Part shown: in pieces, positions 36,063 to 45,154 of the stretch
Numbering within the stretch: position 1 is the stretch's first letter
How the letters are laid out: each line of letters begins with the position of its first letter
Assembly (NCBI GenBank): GCA_026989655.1
Contig: JALSIX010000024.1
Location: forward strand, 1-64,000
Source of the DNA: Caldilineaceae bacterium
GTDB taxonomy: Bacteria; Chloroflexota; Anaerolineae; Caldilineales; Caldilineaceae
DNA length: 64,000 bases
Reading direction: 5' to 3'
Translations under genes and position numbers: made by a program
The notes under the pieces: generated by a model
What the model saw: only the letters and a program-made list of their open reading frames with translations
Databases searched by the model: none
Told to the model about the DNA's origin: nothing

Positions 36063-37253
36063 CTAGAGCCCTTCCAGGGCCCGGCGATAGACGGCCAACG
36101 TCTCCCGAGCGGTGCGCTCCCAGGTGAACCGGGCGGCCCGCCGTCGGCCTCGCTCCCGAAGATCCGCGGCCAGCCCCGGGTCCCTCCACACCCGAGCCAG
36201 GGCCTGGGTCCAGGCCTCCACCGACATGGGATCCACCAACAGGGCCGCGTCCCCCGCCACCTCGGGCAGGCTGGATCGGTTGCCGCAGATCACGGCCGCG
36301 CCACAGGCCATGGCCTCCAACACAGGCAGGCCGAACCCCTCGTACAGGCTGGGAAAGACAAAGGCCGTGCAGCCACTGTACAGCCCGGCCAGATCCTCCT
36401 CCGCCACCGGACCGAGGAAGCGGACTGCATGGCCCAGGCCCAGAGCGCGGGCCTCCTGTCTGGGCTGGGGATAGCGGGAATCCCAGGGACCTGCGATGAC
36501 CAAGGCGGGCGGAGGGCCGCCCCCCGGGGCCTGGGTCGTCGCCAGTCCCCTGTACGCCCGGAGCAGGTGGACCAGGTTCTTGTGGGGCTTGTTGATGCCC
36601 AGGTAGAGGAAATACGCCTCCGGCAGCCCGTAACGGGCCCGCACCCGGGCGATCTCCGGAGGGGGCTGCGGCCGAAACCGGGGATCCGGCGCGAGAGGGA
36701 CAACGGTGACCTGGTCCGGCGATCTGGGAAAGTGGGACAACAGGTCGGCCCGGGTGGCCTGGGAGATCGCGATCACATGGGCCGCGGCCCGGAGAGCCAG
36801 GGCCGTCGCGATCCGCGCGAGGAGCCGAGCCCGCAGAGAGACCGTGTGGGGCAGGCGCATGGCGATCAGGTCGTACACGGTCAGCACCGTGGGGAGCCCC
36901 GGCCAGTAGGGCATGAGGTAGTAGGTGCTGTGGTAGAGGGAAGGGACTCTGGCCGCCGGCCGGTTCAGGTCCTCAACCCGGCCGCCCCAGGCCAGACGAC
37001 GCAGTTGCCTGGGCACGGCCCACTGTTGGCCCAGCGCAAAGGGGGAGACAGGTACCGGTATCACGGCCACCTGAGGGCCGGCCAGCTCCGCGGGATCCCA
37101 GGCTGTGGGATCCCGCGGGTTCCACAGGAGGACCCACTGCTCGTCCGGGCTCGACTGGCTGACCAGGGCCGGAACCAGGTTGCGGACATAGCGACCGATG
37201 CCCGGAAAACGGGCCGTGGCCGTGCGGGTGTCCAGGATGTAGCGGGCGATCAT
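36063..37253 (-). CDS. Glycosyltransferase family 4 (GT-B) enzyme
   Basis: This 396-aa cytoplasmic transferase has the N-terminal acceptor domain with TGIGRYV-like FPGIGRYVRNL and YDLIAMRLPH. The C-terminal GT1/GT4 nucleotide-sugar domain has FLYLGINKPHKNL, the conserved FPSLYEGFGLPVLEAMACG and NRSSLPEVAGDAALLVDP. It likely adds mannose or glucose to a surface glycan or lipid. The start is the ATG at 37253 giving MIARYILDTR. It is convergent with the PIG-L gene (59-bp gap) and 52 bp downstream of the dimethylargininase-like gene. Confidence 0.9.
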   Translation of the reverse strand: MIARYILDTRTATARFPGIGRYVRNLVPALVSQSSPDEQWVLLWNPRDPTAWDPAELAGPQVAVIPVPVSPFALGQQWAVPRQLRRLAWGGRVEDLNRPAARVPSLYHSTYYLMPYWPGLPTVLTVYDLIAMRLPHTVSLRARLLARIATALALRAAAHVIAISQATRADLLSHFPRSPDQVTVVPLAPDPRFRPQPPPEIARVRARYGLPEAYFLYLGINKPHKNLVHLLRAYRGLATTQAPGGGPPPALVIAGPWDSRYPQPRQEARALGLGHAVRFLGPVAEEDLAGLYSGCTAFVFPSLYEGFGLPVLEAMACGAAVICGNRSSLPEVAGDAALLVDPMSVEAWTQALARVWRDPGLAADLRERGRRRAARFTWERTARETLAVYRRALEGL

Positions 37254-37305
37254 GCCCAGGGGCTCCAACGCCCGACAGCGCCCCGGCCGCCACCGGAGGG
37301 GACGC

Positions 37306-38181
37306 CTACCGACGCAACATGGGACGGATGAGACACGTGGGTCCCCCACCCCCCTTGATGCAGAGGTCCTGTCCAGGGAAGGTGTGGACCTCCATCCCCG
37401 CAGCCTCCAGGCGGCTCTGGGTCACCGGGTTGCCGGCCACCATCACACAGATCCCCGGAGCCAGGGCCAGGACGTTGCAGGCAAAGGTCTCGTACTCCTC
37501 GTCCGGCACCTCGATGAGCTGCCATCCATGTTCCAACAGCCACTGGCGAAAGGGGACCGGCATCATGCGGGAATAGACCACGGCCGTGCGCTCGGCCACC
37601 GGACTGATGAAGGACATCAGGTGCAGACAATCGTCCGGTCCCGTCCAATGGGGCAGGGGCACAGGGATCACCCGATCCACCCGATGGCCCAGGAGCTCGC
37701 GAAACTGACGAATGCCCTCGGCGTTGGTCCGGTATCCCTGGCCCACCGCCACGGTCCGACGATCCAGCCAACAGACATCGCCGCCCTCCAGGAGACCTGG
37801 CTCTGTGATGCGCCCCAGAACGGGCACCCCCAGGGCCCCCAGATATTCGGCAAAGGCCTCTGGCTCGGGCCGGCGGGCCTGCTTGCCCATGTTGCCCAGG
37901 ATCACGCCGCCCTCCACGGGCACCACCGGGTCGTGGACGTAGATGGAGTCCAGCCCGGTGGCCGGATGTCGCGGCAGGTAGCCGATCTCCGCGCCGAAGC
38001 CCTCCAGGATGGCCACCAGCGCCTCGAACTCCTGGATGACCCGCGCGTAGTCGGGGCGATCCAGGTAGTGGAGAGCCCGCCATTGGGCATCGATGGTGGC
38101 CTGATCCCCGTGGGAATCCCGAGGATGCTTGACCACCACGAACTTCAAGGCGTCCACCAGGGACTGGGCACCGATCTGCAT
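37306..38181 (-). CDS. Dimethylargininase/amidinotransferase-family enzyme
   Basis: This 291-aa guanidino-modifying enzyme has the family catalytic set: LLEGGDVCW (Glu/Asp), CLHLMSF (His) and a C-terminal nucleophile Cys283 in GGGGPTCLIRP. Such enzymes hydrolyse or transfer amidino groups from arginine derivatives; the size and HPRDSHG N-terminus suggest a dimethylargininase (DDAH)-like rather than full arginine deiminase. No arginine pathway genes are adjacent. The ATG at 38181 has GGAGGT about 10 nt upstream. Confidence 0.85.
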   Translation of the reverse strand: MQIGAQSLVDALKFVVVKHPRDSHGDQATIDAQWRALHYLDRPDYARVIQEFEALVAILEGFGAEIGYLPRHPATGLDSIYVHDPVVPVEGGVILGNMGKQARRPEPEAFAEYLGALGVPVLGRITEPGLLEGGDVCWLDRRTVAVGQGYRTNAEGIRQFRELLGHRVDRVIPVPLPHWTGPDDCLHLMSFISPVAERTAVVYSRMMPVPFRQWLLEHGWQLIEVPDEEYETFACNVLALAPGICVMVAGNPVTQSRLEAAGMEVHTFPGQDLCIKGGGGPTCLIRPMLRR

Positions 38182-38255
38182 TTCGACGGAGACCTCCGCA
38201 CAGACGAAGACGGACAGGACAACGGGGCCCCTGACCGCCGAGGGCCCCGAGGGCC

Positions 38256-38283
38256 AGTATACCAGACCCCCCAGGACCGGCAA
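38256..38283 (-). promoter_or_regulatory. Promoter of the dimethylargininase-like gene
   Basis: On the minus strand TTGCCG (38278-38283), 16 bp, then TGGTATACT, an extended -10 with TATACT at 38256-38261. The leader is about 70 nt. Confidence 0.6.
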
Positions 38284-38657
38284 ACTCAGTAATTCACGAT
38301 TTCAGCCAAACGGAGGAGTGAGCACCCTCCGATGCGGCATCGCCCCTCTGGAATCGGCATCTGAGGATTTCTGAGGATGCCGACTCCGCTACGAATTCGT
38401 GCACTGCTGGAACTGGGATCCTCTGGAGATGGCCCGCCCCCTCCTTCCCCGGCTGCCCGAAAGATCCGCACCCAAATCGATGAAACCATCTGCCCGGGAA
38501 GACGTTGAAACCCATGTACGGATCCCAGGTCCAGCTCCCCAAGAGCCCTGGCAGGAAGAGGAACAGGGACATGGGGGCCAGAGGAGAGATCCGTTCACCG
38601 TTGCCACCCTCCGTTTCCACGGGGTCCATTCCATCCACCATCGGGTGACACTCAACG
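38284..38657. other. Intergenic region before the CAP-domain gene
   Basis: No supported gene. A 7-bp inverted repeat (CGGCATC at 38355-38361, GATGCCG at 38376-38382) encloses a tandem TCTGAGGAT repeat. A minus-strand frame here encodes a hydrophobic segment but lacks a ribosome binding site and runs antisense to the next gene. Confidence 0.5.
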
Positions 38658-38683
38658 ATGTCCGTGCGAACGATGTCCGTGCG
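38654..38683 (+). repeat. 15-bp tandem duplication at the CAP gene start
   Basis: AACGATGTCCGTGCG occurs twice head to tail (38654-38668 and 38669-38683), duplicating the codons for MSVR and giving two alternative start codons. Confidence 0.9.
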
Positions 38684-39737
38684 TATGTTCCTGTCCTGGT
38701 CGTGGCTCCTCGTCCTGCTCCTGTCCGCCCATATCGCCTGGGGCGGGGCGATCCGAGAGACCTCTGTCGGTCCCCCTCCGATCCGACCCACCCCACCCCC
38801 GATCCACCGCATCCTGTCCCCCGGCCACGCGGTCTACCTGCCCCTGCTCCAGGCAGCCACCGCTCCTGCGCCCTGGGTCGACACCTGGGACCGAGAGGCC
38901 TCCCGTCGGCTCTACCAGGTGGCGTATCGAGGCAGCGCCGGGGCAGACATCGGCTGGACCGGCAACCACGCTGCCTGCGATCCCGGCGAGACCGGGCCGG
39001 AGTTCCGCGCGGCCATGGCCCGCCGCATCAACTACTTCCGCTCCATGGCCGGCGTCCCCCCGATCCGGCTGAACCCGGGCTACAACACCAAGGCCCAACA
39101 CGCGGCCCTGCTCATGAGTGCCAACCGGGCCCTGAGCCACACCCCCTCCACGGACTGGAGCTGCTATCGGGCGAGCGGCGAGGAGGGGGCCGGCAGCTCC
39201 AACCTGTTCCTGGGCGTCTACGGTCCCCAGGCCATCAGTGGCTACATCTACGATCCCGGCGAGGGGAACTATCCGGTGGGCCATCGCCGCTGGATCCTCT
39301 ACCCCCAGACCCGACAGATGGGCACCGGCGACATCCCTCCACGGGATGGCTATCCCGCGGCCAATGCCCTGTGGGTGTTCGACCGAGACGCCATGTGGGG
39401 ACCCCGGCCCCAGACCCGGGACGACTTCGTGGCCTGGCCACCTCCGGGCTACGTGCCCTACCCGGTGGTCTACCCTCGGTGGTCGTTGTCCTACCCCAAT
39501 GCAGATTTCACCCAGGCCACGGTGACCATGGCCCAGGACGGCCAGGCTCTGGCCGTCCAAGTCCATCCCCCTGTGGACGGATACGGGGAGAACACCCTGG
39601 TCTGGGAGCCCCAGGCCCGATTCGACACCGCATCCAACGGAGAGATCCGCTACCAGGTCCGCATCGACAACGTCTGGGTGGACGGACGTTCCCGGACGTT
39701 CACCTACACGGTCATCGTCTTCGATCCCGGACCGTAG
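38658..39737 (+). CDS. Secreted CAP (SCP/PR-1) domain protein
   Basis: This 359-aa exported protein has a signal peptide (hydrophobic core about 12-27) and a CAP domain. Recognisable CAP segments are AMARRINYFRSMAGVPPI, YNTKAQHAALLMSAN, ALSHTPS and NLFLGVYGPQAI. The C-terminal half is beta-rich and unassigned. The biological role of bacterial CAP proteins is mostly unclear. Three in-frame ATGs (38658, 38673, 38685) exist; the first two lie in a 15-bp tandem duplication, and basic residues after them help the signal peptide, so the exact start is uncertain. Confidence 0.8.
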   Translation: MSVRTMSVRMFLSWSWLLVLLLSAHIAWGGAIRETSVGPPPIRPTPPPIHRILSPGHAVYLPLLQAATAPAPWVDTWDREASRRLYQVAYRGSAGADIGWTGNHAACDPGETGPEFRAAMARRINYFRSMAGVPPIRLNPGYNTKAQHAALLMSANRALSHTPSTDWSCYRASGEEGAGSSNLFLGVYGPQAISGYIYDPGEGNYPVGHRRWILYPQTRQMGTGDIPPRDGYPAANALWVFDRDAMWGPRPQTRDDFVAWPPPGYVPYPVVYPRWSLSYPNADFTQATVTMAQDGQALAVQVHPPVDGYGENTLVWEPQARFDTASNGEIRYQVRIDNVWVDGRSRTFTYTVIVFDPGP

Positions 39738-39785
39738 GCGGAGCCCTTTACCGGAACCTGCCCCCTTTCTCCCATCGCCTCGGAC

Positions 39786-39814
39786 TTGACACAGGAGGGC
39801 TCCCAAGGTAGAAT
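39786..39814 (+). promoter_or_regulatory. Promoter of the ArsR-metal pump operon
   Basis: A perfect TTGACA (39786-39791), 17 bp and TAGAAT (39809-39814). Transcription would begin near 39821, at the edge of the operator. Confidence 0.75.
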
Positions 39815-39824
39815 GTCCGCAATA

Positions 39825-39844
39825 TATAAACGCATGCTCATATA
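39825..39844 (+). promoter_or_regulatory. ArsR/SmtB-type operator
   Basis: TATAAACGCATGCTCATATA is an imperfect palindrome (14 of 20 positions symmetric: TATA, central GCATGC, TATA). It lies at the transcription start, where ArsR/SmtB repressors commonly bind AT-rich 12-2-12 sites. Confidence 0.6.
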
Positions 39845-39877
39845 AAGATGCACACATCTGAGAGGAGAGAGACCTCC

Positions 39878-40240
39878 ATGGAGCCCGTGCTCACCGAGTC
39901 AGACGGCCTCTGCCTGGCGGAACACACCACCGAACACCCCGCGGCCGTGCACCTGGTGGACGAGACGGTCGCGGAGGAGATGGCCCGGATCTTCAGCGCC
40001 CTGGCGGATCCGACCCGGGTGCGTATCCTGGGGCTCCTGGTCCACCAAGAGCTGTGCGTGGGAGATATCCATCGACTTCTGGAGATGAGCCAGCCCGCGG
40101 TCTCCCACCATCTGCGGGTCCTGCGGGATCTGCGCCTGGTGCGGGCTCGACGAGAAGGGCGTCACATCTACTACACCCTGGACGACGACCACGTGACCGA
40201 GCTCTTTCGCCAGGGGCTGGACCACGCACGACACGGTTGA
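39878..40240 (+). CDS. ArsR/SmtB-family metal-sensing repressor
   Basis: This 120-aa winged-helix repressor should release DNA on binding metal. The alpha-3 motif ELCVGDI carries Cys60, and the N-terminal arm has Cys12, His16 and His20, as in alpha-3N sensors. The C-terminal helix DDDHVTELF...DHARH gives Asp103, His105, His116 and His119, spaced like the alpha-5 zinc site of SmtB. Both site types may be present, so zinc, cobalt or cadmium are likely inducers. The ATG at 39878 suits GAGGAGAG better than the ATG at 39848. It is upstream of the metal-pump gene. Confidence 0.9.
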   Translation: MEPVLTESDGLCLAEHTTEHPAAVHLVDETVAEEMARIFSALADPTRVRILGLLVHQELCVGDIHRLLEMSQPAVSHHLRVLRDLRLVRARREGRHIYYTLDDDHVTELFRQGLDHARHG

Positions 40241-40372
40241 GGGAGCCCGCAGCGGGACAGCCCTGGAAGAACCTGCTCGCTGGCCCGGGACCCTATGGAC
40301 GAGATCGGGCCGGCTCCACACAGCATCTATGGCTTGCCCAGAACCCACCCTTCTTTCGGAGAGATGAACGCC

Positions 40373-42748
40373 ATGGCCAAGATCCGTATCGAACGCTCTC
40401 TGCTGTTGCCGGAGATCCCCGAGGACGACGAGTGCGGCCGCTTCCTGCTGGACGCGCTGCGGAGCACCAAGGGCATCGAAGAGGTGCACCTGGTCCGGGA
40501 GAACGGCACGGCCCGGCTGTGCCTCCACTTCGATCCCAACCTGCTGCCCCTGGAGCGGGTGGAACGGCTGGCCCGGGAGGCCGGTGCCCGGGTGTCCGAC
40601 CGGTACCGCCACGAGACCATCCCGATCCGGGGGTTGGAGACCGCGGACGAGGCGGAGATCCTCCAGGAGGCCTTGGCCGAGCTCCCGGGCATGCTCCACG
40701 CCGCGGTGAACTACGCGGCCGGCCTGGCCTTCGTGGCCTACGACAGCCAGGAACTGGCCCAGGAGACCATCCAGGAGACACTCCGCCGTTTTCGTGCCCG
40801 GCCCGAGCCGGCACACCGGGCCGAGGAGGAACACGACCACGGCAGTGCGCCCTCGTTCCTGCCCCACTGGATCCAGGAACGCTGGACCCTGATCCTGGTG
40901 GGCCTGGCCGGCCTCTTCTTCCTGGTGGGCTGGATCGGCGAGACCTTCCTGGGGATGCCCGGCCAGATCGCCCTGGCCTTCTACGTGTTGGCCTATGTGG
41001 CCGGGGGCTACGACATCGCCACCCACGCCCTGCCCGGGCTGCTCCGGGGCCGGTTCGACACGGATGTGCTCATGTTGGCCGCGGCCGGCGGCGCGGCCAT
41101 CCTGGGCAAGTGGGCCGAAGGCGCGTTCCTTCTCTTCCTGTTTGCCCTGGGCCACGCGGGGGAACACTACGCGCTGGACCGGGCTCGTCGGGCCATCCAG
41201 GCGTTGGGCGAGTTGATGCCTCGGGTGGCCCGGGTGCGTCGAGGCACCCAGGTGATCCCCGTACCGGTGGAACAGGTCCGCATTGGGGACGTGGTGGTGG
41301 TCCGGCCCGGGGACCGGATCCCCGTGGACGGGGAGGTGGTCCAGGGCCACAGCGCGGTGGACCAGAGCCCGGTGACCGGGGAGAGCGTGCCCGTGGAGAA
41401 GGGGCCCGGGGATGAGGTCTTCGCGGGCACGGTGAACCAGAGCGGCGGGCTGGAGATCCGGGTCACCCGCCTGGCCCAGGACAGCACCCTGAGCCGGGTG
41501 ATGCGGCTGGTGGAGGAGGCCCAGAGCCAACAGAGCCCCACCCAACAGTTCACCCAGCGCTTCACCCGCCGCTTCGTCCCCTTGGTCCTCCTCTTCACCG
41601 CCGGGGTGGCTGTGGTGCCGCCCCTGCTCGGCTGGATGAGCTGGTCCGGGGCCTTCTACCGCGCCATGTTGCTCCTGGTGGCCGCGTCCCCCTGTGCCCT
41701 GGCCGTGGGCACGCCGGCCGCGGTCCTGGCCGGCATCGCCCAGGCCGCACGCCAGGGCGTGCTCATCAAGGGCGGTGTACACCTGGAGAACCTGGGACGG
41801 CTGTGGGCCATTGCCTTCGACAAGACGGGGACCCTGACCCAGGGGCGCTTCCAGGTGGTGGAGATGGTTCCGTTGAACGGCACACCCCGGGAGGAGCTGC
41901 TCCGGGTGGCCGCGGCCGTGGAGCAGCAGTCCGCGCATCCCCTGGCCCAGGCCGTGGTGGAGGCCGCTCGCGAGGCAGAGCTGGAGCTGCCGCCCCTGGA
42001 ACAGCTCCAGGACGTACCCGGCCAGGGAGTCCGGGGCGTGGTGGAGGGCCAGAAGGTGGCCATCGGCTCCTTGGCCCTGTTCCGAGACGACGCCCATCCG
42101 CTCCAGCCGGAGTGGATCGAGCAGGTGAAGGCCCTCCAGGCCCAGGGCAAGACCGTGATGATCGTGCACCGAGGCCCCATCTACCTGGGCATCCTGGCCC
42201 TGGCCGACACCCCACGCCCTGGCGTGCGGGCGGTGATGGACCGCCTACGGGCCCTGGGCATCCGGCGGCTGGTGATGCTCACCGGGGACGCCCGGCCTGT
42301 GGCCGAACAGGTGGCCCGACAGGTGGGCGTGGACGAGGTCCGCGCGGAGCTCATGCCCGAGGACAAGGTCACCGCGGTCCAGGAGCTCCTGGAGGAACAC
42401 GAGACCGTGGGCATGGTCGGAGATGGGGTCAACGACGCCCCGGCCCTGGCCACCGCCACGGTGGGCATCGCCATGGGCGCTGCGGGCACCGCGGTGGCCT
42501 TGGAGACCGCGGACGTGGCCCTGATGGCGGACGACCTGAGCAAACTGCCCTTTGCCGTGGGGCTGGGCCGGGCCAGCCGGGCCATCATCGTCCAGAACCT
42601 GGCCATCTCCCTGGGGGTCATCGGCGTGCTCATCGTGACCTCGGTGGTCGGGTGGATGCAGCTCAGCGGGGCTGTGGTCCTCCACGAGGGGAGCACCATC
42701 CTGGTGGTGATGAACGCCCTCCGTCTGCTCCGCTACCGGGAAAGCTGA
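40373..42748 (+). CDS. P1B-type heavy-metal ATPase (P1B-4-like, Zn/Co/Cd export)
   Basis: This 791-aa pump exports divalent metal using ATP. Transmembrane metal motif SPC lies near 439-441, phosphorylation motif DKTGTLT near 483, and GDGVNDAPAL near 683. The last helix reads HEGSTILVVMNALRLL, the HEG(G/S)(T/S) motif of P1B-4 enzymes. The TGES actuator motif is present. The N-terminal 150 residues look like two HMA-type folds without any CxxC. Two His/Asp/Glu residues (HDHG) follow before the first helix. The ATG at 40373 has GGAGAG 9 nt upstream; another ATG at 40364 is possible. It is likely repressed by the upstream ArsR protein. Confidence 0.92.
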   Translation: MAKIRIERSLLLPEIPEDDECGRFLLDALRSTKGIEEVHLVRENGTARLCLHFDPNLLPLERVERLAREAGARVSDRYRHETIPIRGLETADEAEILQEALAELPGMLHAAVNYAAGLAFVAYDSQELAQETIQETLRRFRARPEPAHRAEEEHDHGSAPSFLPHWIQERWTLILVGLAGLFFLVGWIGETFLGMPGQIALAFYVLAYVAGGYDIATHALPGLLRGRFDTDVLMLAAAGGAAILGKWAEGAFLLFLFALGHAGEHYALDRARRAIQALGELMPRVARVRRGTQVIPVPVEQVRIGDVVVVRPGDRIPVDGEVVQGHSAVDQSPVTGESVPVEKGPGDEVFAGTVNQSGGLEIRVTRLAQDSTLSRVMRLVEEAQSQQSPTQQFTQRFTRRFVPLVLLFTAGVAVVPPLLGWMSWSGAFYRAMLLLVAASPCALAVGTPAAVLAGIAQAARQGVLIKGGVHLENLGRLWAIAFDKTGTLTQGRFQVVEMVPLNGTPREELLRVAAAVEQQSAHPLAQAVVEAAREAELELPPLEQLQDVPGQGVRGVVEGQKVAIGSLALFRDDAHPLQPEWIEQVKALQAQGKTVMIVHRGPIYLGILALADTPRPGVRAVMDRLRALGIRRLVMLTGDARPVAEQVARQVGVDEVRAELMPEDKVTAVQELLEEHETVGMVGDGVNDAPALATATVGIAMGAAGTAVALETADVALMADDLSKLPFAVGLGRASRAIIVQNLAISLGVIGVLIVTSVVGWMQLSGAVVLHEGSTILVVMNALRLLRYRES

Positions 42749-42784
42749 GGCAGATACCCCGGATGGGTCGGATCCCCTGCTATC

Positions 42785-42814
42785 GGGCCCTCCACTCCTG
42801 GGGGTGGGGGGCCC
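42785..42814 (+). terminator. Hairpin terminator after the metal pump
   Basis: An 11-bp stem with one G-T pair (42785-42795/42804-42814) lies 36 bp after the stop codon. It has no U-tract. Confidence 0.45.
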
Positions 42815-42951
42815 GGCCGCGTCCCCCTTCCCGCTTGGCCCTGTCCTGGATGGGCCCGGATGCCGCCACTCCGTCGCCTCGGGGTCCCGGCGCAGATCCA
42901 CCGCCTGGAGCCGTGGAGGCCTGACACCCTCTCCGCGCCCCGTGCCCTCTC

Positions 42952-44220
42952 TCAGCCTTCCACCTGGGCCCTCGTCATCGCCTTCCCCACCCCTACCATG
43001 GAGACCACCACCGCGCCGATGCCGGCGCCGGTCAGGAGAGGTGCCCAGGGCCAGGGCAGGATCAGCACCCAAAGGTGGGTGAGCCGGGCCAGGGCAGCCA
43101 GAAAGTAGCCCGCCACCGCGTATCCCTGGGCCCGGGGCCCCTGTCCCCACAGCCAGGCCAGGGCGGGCAGGAGCAGAAGATGGTTGTAGCGCTCGGTGTG
43201 GGGCAACACCAACAGGGAGAAGAGCACCCAGAGGTGGAACCCGGCGCGAGGATCTCCCCGCCCTCGGTCCCACAGCCACCGGGCCAGCCCCAGGCCACCC
43301 CCCAGGAGAAGCACAGCCGTGCCCCCGCGAATCAGGTCGGGATCCACCGATATCCCCGGCGCCCACTCCACCCAGTGACGCTGGAAGACAAACAGCCCTG
43401 GCACCTGGAACCGAAGGGGCTGGGTCAGCCGCAACAGCCACGCGAGCAGGGACTGGTCATCGAGCTGGCCTTGGCTGAGGGCCGCGGCCTGGGCCGGCAG
43501 GAACTCCGTCACATAGCGCCAGGTGAGCCCGGGGAGCAAGAGCCCGTGGAGCAGGGCCGCCCCGGCCAGCCCCACCAGGGCCGTGCGCAGGACCCACCCC
43601 CGACGCAACAGCGCCAGGCCGGGCAACCACAGGAGCGGAAAGAGCTTGGTGGCCACCCCCACTCCCCAGAGAACACCGCTGGAGACGGCCTGGCTCCGGC
43701 CCATGCGGTCCATGCCCCGGAGGAGGAGCAGCGCGAGCACCAGGAGAAAGGGGCCGGTCTGGCCCAGGGTCAGGTTCAGGGTCACGGGGCCAAAGGTGAG
43801 GACCAGCCCGTAGAGGATCCCCCGGGGCCACCCCGGTGGGACCCGGGCCCAGCGGGCCAGCTCGCGACTGGCCCAGGCCAGGAGAAGCAGGTGGAAGAGC
43901 AGCCAGAGCCAGGCGGCCTGGGGAAAGGGGAGCAGGGTCAGGGGCTGGAGGAGCCAGGGCCAGAGGGGGAAGCTGTTCAGGATCGGCAGCCCCAGGGACA
44001 GGTCCAAGGAGGCCTCGGCTGCCAACCGTTCTCCCAGCCCTTGGGGCCAGGGGTATGGGGAGAGGCCATGGCGCAGGGCCCAGGCTCCAGCGTAGAACGC
44101 GGCGAAGTCCAACAGCCGGGGATAGGGCCAGAAGGTGTCCAGCCGCAGGACCGCGGTGCCCAGGTGGATGGCCAGGGCGACGAGGGCCAGGGCAGCCCGG
44201 AGGGGATGGCCATGGAACAT
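42952..44220 (-). CDS. GT87-like (DUF2029) polyprenol-phosphate-sugar mannosyltransferase
   Basis: This 422-aa protein has about ten membrane helices. The loop after helix 1 has RLDTFWPYPRLLDFAAFYAGA, with an Asp where GT87/PimE-like enzymes carry their catalytic acid. Conserved LTLGQTGPFLLVLALLLL and KLFPLLWLP also fit this family. It should transfer a sugar from polyprenyl phosphate to a glycan or lipid outside the membrane. The ATG at 44220 is taken; a GTG at 44250 would add ten residues. Confidence 0.8.
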   Translation of the reverse strand: MFHGHPLRAALALVALAIHLGTAVLRLDTFWPYPRLLDFAAFYAGAWALRHGLSPYPWPQGLGERLAAEASLDLSLGLPILNSFPLWPWLLQPLTLLPFPQAAWLWLLFHLLLLAWASRELARWARVPPGWPRGILYGLVLTFGPVTLNLTLGQTGPFLLVLALLLLRGMDRMGRSQAVSSGVLWGVGVATKLFPLLWLPGLALLRRGWVLRTALVGLAGAALLHGLLLPGLTWRYVTEFLPAQAAALSQGQLDDQSLLAWLLRLTQPLRFQVPGLFVFQRHWVEWAPGISVDPDLIRGGTAVLLLGGGLGLARWLWDRGRGDPRAGFHLWVLFSLLVLPHTERYNHLLLLPALAWLWGQGPRAQGYAVAGYFLAALARLTHLWVLILPWPWAPLLTGAGIGAVVVSMVGVGKAMTRAQVEG

Positions 44221-44290
44221 GGGGCCTGGGCCCTCCCGCCTCCCTCTCACAGGTCGCCTCTCCGTGCCCTCGTCGCCCCCTGGGGCTCGG

Positions 44291-45088
44291 CTAGCTCCTC
44301 TCCTGCATCCCGGCCAGGTACTCCGTCACCTCCCGGAGGGGCGAGCCGTTCAGGGGCCGCCCCTTGATGCTGCGCACGAACTTCTTCACCTCGTTGGGGC
44401 GGAGGACGGGGACCGTGGGGCTCTCCAGGGTGAGCTGGGCCCGAGGATGGATGAAGACCACCGCTCCGTGGACCGGGACTCCGGCCGGGTCCAGGTGGAG
44501 CTGGTCGGCGTCCACGCCCTGGCGCAGCAGCTCCTGGACGGCCTGCCGGGTCTCCTCCAGCTCTCGGGAGGGATTGCCCAGGCCTTCCCGGGTGAAGGCC
44601 GTCAGGATCCGGCCCAAGCTGAAACGCTCCCGCCAGGAGTCGCCCTCTACCCGGACCTGGGCCTTGTCGCCTCGGACCACGAAGACGAAGATCCCGGGCG
44701 GCCCCACCAAGAGATAGGGGGCCGAGGCCAGGGCCCAGAGGAAGAGGGTGTACTTGTCGTCGAAGCCCTTCAGGCTGCGCTCGATGAGTTCATCGGGGCG
44801 CGCGATCTGCTTGGTGCCGGGCCAGCGCCGGGGGGCGAACCGGTTGATGAAGTAGCTCCCCGCGCTGGAGGCCAGGAAGCCGACGGCCAGCGCGCCGAAG
44901 CTGATGTAGGCCCAGTACTGCTGGAGAAAACGCAGCACCGCGCCCTGGGCCGGCTCATCTGGGGGCAGCCAGTTGGGGGTGAAGCTCGCGGCCAGCCCCA
45001 ACAGGAGCACCAGAAGCCCTGCCAGGGTGATGCGTCGTCCCAGGCGTTCCCGGGCCTTGATGTAGGAGAGGTTGCGGTAGACTTTCAT
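44291..45088 (-). CDS. Membrane protein with possible NERD-like domain
   Basis: This 265-aa protein is not confidently identified. Two helices lie near the N-terminus (about 17-35 and 61-82). The following part, ELIERSLKGFDDKYTLFLW, resembles NERD (nuclease-related) proteins of Chloroflexota, but key nuclease residues could not be checked. A C-terminal segment, VPVLRPNEVKKFVRSIKG, is conserved-looking. It is 66 bp after plsX and 70 bp before the GT87-like gene, all on the minus strand. Confidence 0.6.
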   Translation of the reverse strand: MKVYRNLSYIKARERLGRRITLAGLLVLLLGLAASFTPNWLPPDEPAQGAVLRFLQQYWAYISFGALAVGFLASSAGSYFINRFAPRRWPGTKQIARPDELIERSLKGFDDKYTLFLWALASAPYLLVGPPGIFVFVVRGDKAQVRVEGDSWRERFSLGRILTAFTREGLGNPSRELEETRQAVQELLRQGVDADQLHLDPAGVPVHGAVVFIHPRAQLTLESPTVPVLRPNEVKKFVRSIKGRPLNGSPLREVTEYLAGMQERS

Positions 45089-45154
45089 CGCGGGGCGATT
45101 CCCTTCCGGGGTTGGAACGAACGGGTCGAGAGCGATGGATGGCTCGGTGGGCCG

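Noticed and set aside
38294-38812. Minus-strand frame with a hydrophobic stretch upstream of the CAP gene
   Set aside because: It overlaps the CAP gene start, has no ribosome binding site and resembles no known family; it could not be supported as a gene.
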